Assembly (NCBI GenBank): GCA_012295275.1
Contig: CM022679.1
Location: 23,854,502-23,892,001 of the forward strand
Source: Chrysomallon squamiferum
Taxonomy: Eukaryota > Mollusca > Gastropoda > Neomphalida > Peltospiridae
Reading direction: 5' to 3'
Length of the DNA: 37,500 nt
The position numbers were made by a program, and so were the translations under genes. The notes under the pieces are model-generated. The model worked only from the letters and a program-made list of their open reading frames with translations, was not told the origin of the DNA and made no database searches. Positions 34,601 to 37,500 of the stretch are shown here, piece by piece. Position 1 is the stretch's first letter. Every line of letters starts with the position of its first letter.

Positions 34601-36054
34601 TTTGAAAAGGGAAAAGCAATAATTAAAAAGATAAATAAATAAATAAAGATCTAAAAGAAGGTAAATAAAATGATACAAAGCACGTAAAGCAGGACTCACT
34701 GTCATTGTAAACTGGATGCTGCTTATTGTTAACATGATCTAACTTTAAAATGCTAAAAAATAACAGTAAATGAAGCATGTTATAGTTATATGTTGGATGA
34801 AAATGTACAACAGATATCAATGTAAAGAATTATAAAATTTAGACTACTTTTGGTACAAGTGCCATGCATATTACTCAGTGTATTCAGTTATATATTATAT
34901 ACAGACAAATAAACTAATGTTTATATTTAAACAATTAACAGTAAAATTTCAAAATATAATACACAAAATTTGACGATACACACCCATATCCCTATGTTAA
35001 AGAATTTTAAAAAAATTCTAGAAACTTGGGTAAATATATTCTGCATGCAAGAATTTTGCTATCCATCTGTATTAATTTTTTTTTTTTTTTAAATTTCAGA
35101 GAAATTGGAATTACAAATATGATACATGTCAACACATTTAAAATTTCATAATTATATGCAAAAATTATGGCTTGTTAAATTTACAGTTATTAAAATCTAT
35201 AATTTTTGTTTCTACTAAGATAATTTTCAGTCATTGAAAACTTCTAATATCTATATAATACATTTATTAAAAGAATATAGCTGTATATAATATTATAGAT
35301 TTATATTCAAGTATTATTTTTCTAACATATTACTTTCATGATTTATATAACATTTATACAAGATAATCAACTTAAACTAAATTTTAATAATTTATTAACT
35401 GAAACAAAATAACCTCAAAAAAAACAGATATGTATGAATAATTAACAAATTGTGATAATTAAAATAATAAGAATACAGAGCACCATAACCTGCTTTTAAT
35501 ATTACAAATTGCAAATATATATATGCATGATTATAACCTTATAGGAGTTTCAAGAAAACTTTATAAATATTATTTTTAAAATCCTAAGAAATAATAATTA
35601 TTAAATACTTGTTTTTATTAAATGTTGCAATTTGAGTTTTGAATTGGGAAAGAACTGTTATCCCTAAAAGTAATAACAGTTTAAATTCAAAACAGAAATG
35701 ATTTGTTATCAATTCTTGTAAGACTAAGAAATAATTTGTTGAAAAAAAAAAAAAAAAATCATAACAAAAAAAATTAAACAACAACAAAAAATACAAAAAC
35801 AGAAATATAACATAGTGTTGATAAAACAGATTTGAACTTAAAATGAGCTGAAACAAATTCCTTTATATTAGATATAACAATAAACAGAAAACAGAAAAAT
35901 TTAAATATAATTATAATAATTTAAAAAAAAAAAAAAAAAAAAATAAGAAATAAAAAATAAAAAATAAAAAATAAAATAAAAACATCAATTTATAAAATAA
36001 AAAATAAAAATATAATTAATTAGAGTTTTGAACTGGGAATGGAACATTATAATT
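31670..36054. other. Region between MLST8 and the BRI3-family gene
   Basis: No supported exon. 31.86-32.45 kb is less A/T-simple and could be MLST8 3' UTR or a decayed repeat. The rest is A/T-rich, and the right end may be a long BRI3-family 3' UTR. Confidence 0.5.
35922..36012. repeat. Poly-A and AAAAAT simple repeat 3' of the BRI3-family gene
   Basis: Long A run followed by repeated AAAAAT units, immediately past the terminal exon. Confidence 0.9.
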
Positions 36055-37257
36055 TCAGCCGTAAATAGCACCACAGTTTGCACATCTCCTCTGCCTCATT
36101 GCCAGGCAACACAGGATGCCGATGGGAAAGAATACGATGGCACAAAAAACACCGAGACATGTAAAATCATCTTCCAATACCCCAACCTGAAAAGAATTTT
36201 GAAAACTGAACAATTTATTTTTCATAAACTGATCCAACGTCAAATGCTATGTATTTGTCACAGATGCTAATGTGGCATATAACCAACAGAACAATGTAAG
36301 AACTGACTAACTTCTTTAAGCTGTGGTACACAGCATTTCACAAATGGTCTTAATTTAGGACAAAAGTGCAGAAAGAGACATGCATTGAATAATCATTCAT
36401 TTTATCTTTCATATAAAACAAAAATAAAAATATTAGTTGACTGAATGGCTGTCTCTCATTTGGTATATACCTAGCCGATGGACCAATTAATATTAGTGGA
36501 ACAGTCACTAATGACAAAGTATTTTTTGTTTAATACAGGTACTAAATTCAATAATAATAAAACCCCAATATCTTTGGAAAATATTTTCTGGTAGACACAA
36601 ATAAAAATCCAAATATATCTGATATTTGTATATCTGTACTTTATGTACTTCCATATTTAGTATATGAATATTTATATACTTGGTAGGTAAGTGCTAATAT
36701 TAATTTATATACATGTATTTATATATTTTACATACCAAACATCATCTCCATATGTTATGTGTATAGCTTTGATATGAATGACTTCATAAAAACTATTATT
36801 ATTTAGTTACTGTTTCTAGGAGTGCTAATAACACAGTCTGTGAAATGTGTTCTGGATGGTGTAACTTTGCCAAACAGATAACAGTTCAGGTTCTCTGTAT
36901 TAATAATAAAAGCTACTGTTATTATTTAAATGAATGTGTTGATCCAGAACATCACATCCCACACAACTGCCACATAGCATTTAAAATGTATTCCACTTAG
37001 CCTGCAACCATCAACCAATTCTTACCCTGAAATACATTATGATCAGTCACAGCTGTAACAACAAACACTTACCCTGCAAGCTGGACAGCCACCAACAATC
37101 ACAACATTCTGGGATGGTTGCACTGTCACATTGTATTGTTGATAACTAGGCTGACCAGGAACTGGATACCCAGGTTGTGGTTGTGGAGGTGGCATCTTTG
37201 ATGGATCATATGGAGTGCCCTCTGGTGGGTAAGGAGCACCCGTGGGAGGTGGATAAG
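36055..37257 (-). CDS. BRI3: BRI3-family membrane protein (brain protein I3), last two coding exons; 5' end outside window
   Basis: Exon 37257-37073 (185 nt, entered in phase 1) and terminal exon 36186-36055 (stop TGA at 36055) join in phase 0 to about 104 residues. The first encodes a Pro/Tyr/Gly/Gln-rich cytosolic segment ([19 protein letters not shown]) followed by [12 protein letters not shown]. The second encodes [20 protein letters not shown], continues through a membrane segment [10 protein letters not shown], and ends [13 protein letters not shown]. The paired CPACR and CANCG motifs flanking the membrane span and the VGVLED block match the BRI3 family, known as small endosomal/lysosomal membrane proteins. 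The initiating exon is not recognisable in 37258-37500, so it should lie further right. Mollusc paralogues of BRI3 could exist, so the family is firmer than one-to-one orthology. Confidence 0.9.
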
Positions 37258-37500
37258 CTGAAATATAGAAATATTATTGTTTTTAGCATAATTCTGGTTT
37301 GGCTAAGGGTTGAATAACAATATTTCAATGATCTTGTTTGTTTATGTAAATCCAAATTACATTTAAGAATTTATTGATTTATAATGATTAACTAACTGCT
37401 TGTATAAACTCAGGTCAAAGTAATACTCATCCCTTAATCTGCTTGGTGCCATTGTTATTATTATAACTGTAACAATTTAAATAAGTATAAATAAGTTTTA

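Noticed and set aside
37363-37452. Minus-strand 29-codon frame MAPSRLRDEYYFD... as BRI3 first exon
   Set aside because: No good donor in phase 1 and no resemblance to BRI3 N-termini; the true first exon is probably outside the window.
1-37500. CRISPR arrays, operons, tRNA or rRNA genes
   Set aside because: The window is eukaryotic with spliced genes; no spaced direct repeats, cloverleaf or ribosomal sequence was seen.

Overview
The window is animal nuclear DNA. It is very AT-rich, full of simple repeats, and carries five recognisable protein genes whose short exons are joined by GT-AG introns of about 0.2 to 3 kb. Joined exons keep phase throughout, and four of the genes are complete. The proteins read as lophotrochozoan, most likely mollusc and possibly cephalopod; that placement is an inference from protein style and repeat content, not a measurement.

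Layout. 1-12.6 kb: no recognised gene. It holds simple repeats, two degenerate tandem arrays and a few weak minus-strand candidate exons (around 2.0, 2.5, 2.9 and 5.9 kb). A minus-strand splice donor pair at 12.59/12.89 kb hints at a divergent transcript sharing the GRWD1 promoter. 13.09-16.45 kb (+): GRWD1, 6 exons, 445 aa. 16.75-21.19 kb (-): CIAO3 (NARFL/IOP1), 9 exons, 475 aa, convergent with GRWD1. 21.4-23.7 kb: non-coding. 23.70-26.73 kb (-): a THAP-domain gene, 5 exons, 346 aa, containing a P-element-transposase-like N-terminal segment. 26.97-31.49 kb (+): MLST8, 9 exons, 315 aa, head-to-head with the THAP gene across 235 bp that carries two opposed ETS-type motifs. 31.5-36.05 kb: AT-rich, no gene seen. 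36.06-37.26 kb (-): the last two coding exons of a BRI3-family gene whose start lies beyond the window.

The genes are housekeeping and do not form one pathway: ribosome biogenesis/histone chaperone (GRWD1), cytosolic Fe-S protein assembly (CIAO3), TOR complex subunit (MLST8), a THAP DNA-binding protein and a lysosomal/endomembrane protein (BRI3). Mobile DNA includes a 568 bp terminal-inverted-repeat element in an MLST8 intron with a remnant transposase start, and a 48 bp-arm hairpin with a CA-repeat loop in another MLST8 intron. I did not find a clearly new biological system. The strongest leads are the intronic hairpin, the bidirectional ETS promoter, the paired GA/CT arrays at CIAO3, the domesticated transposase segment, and the possible unannotated minus-strand gene at the left.
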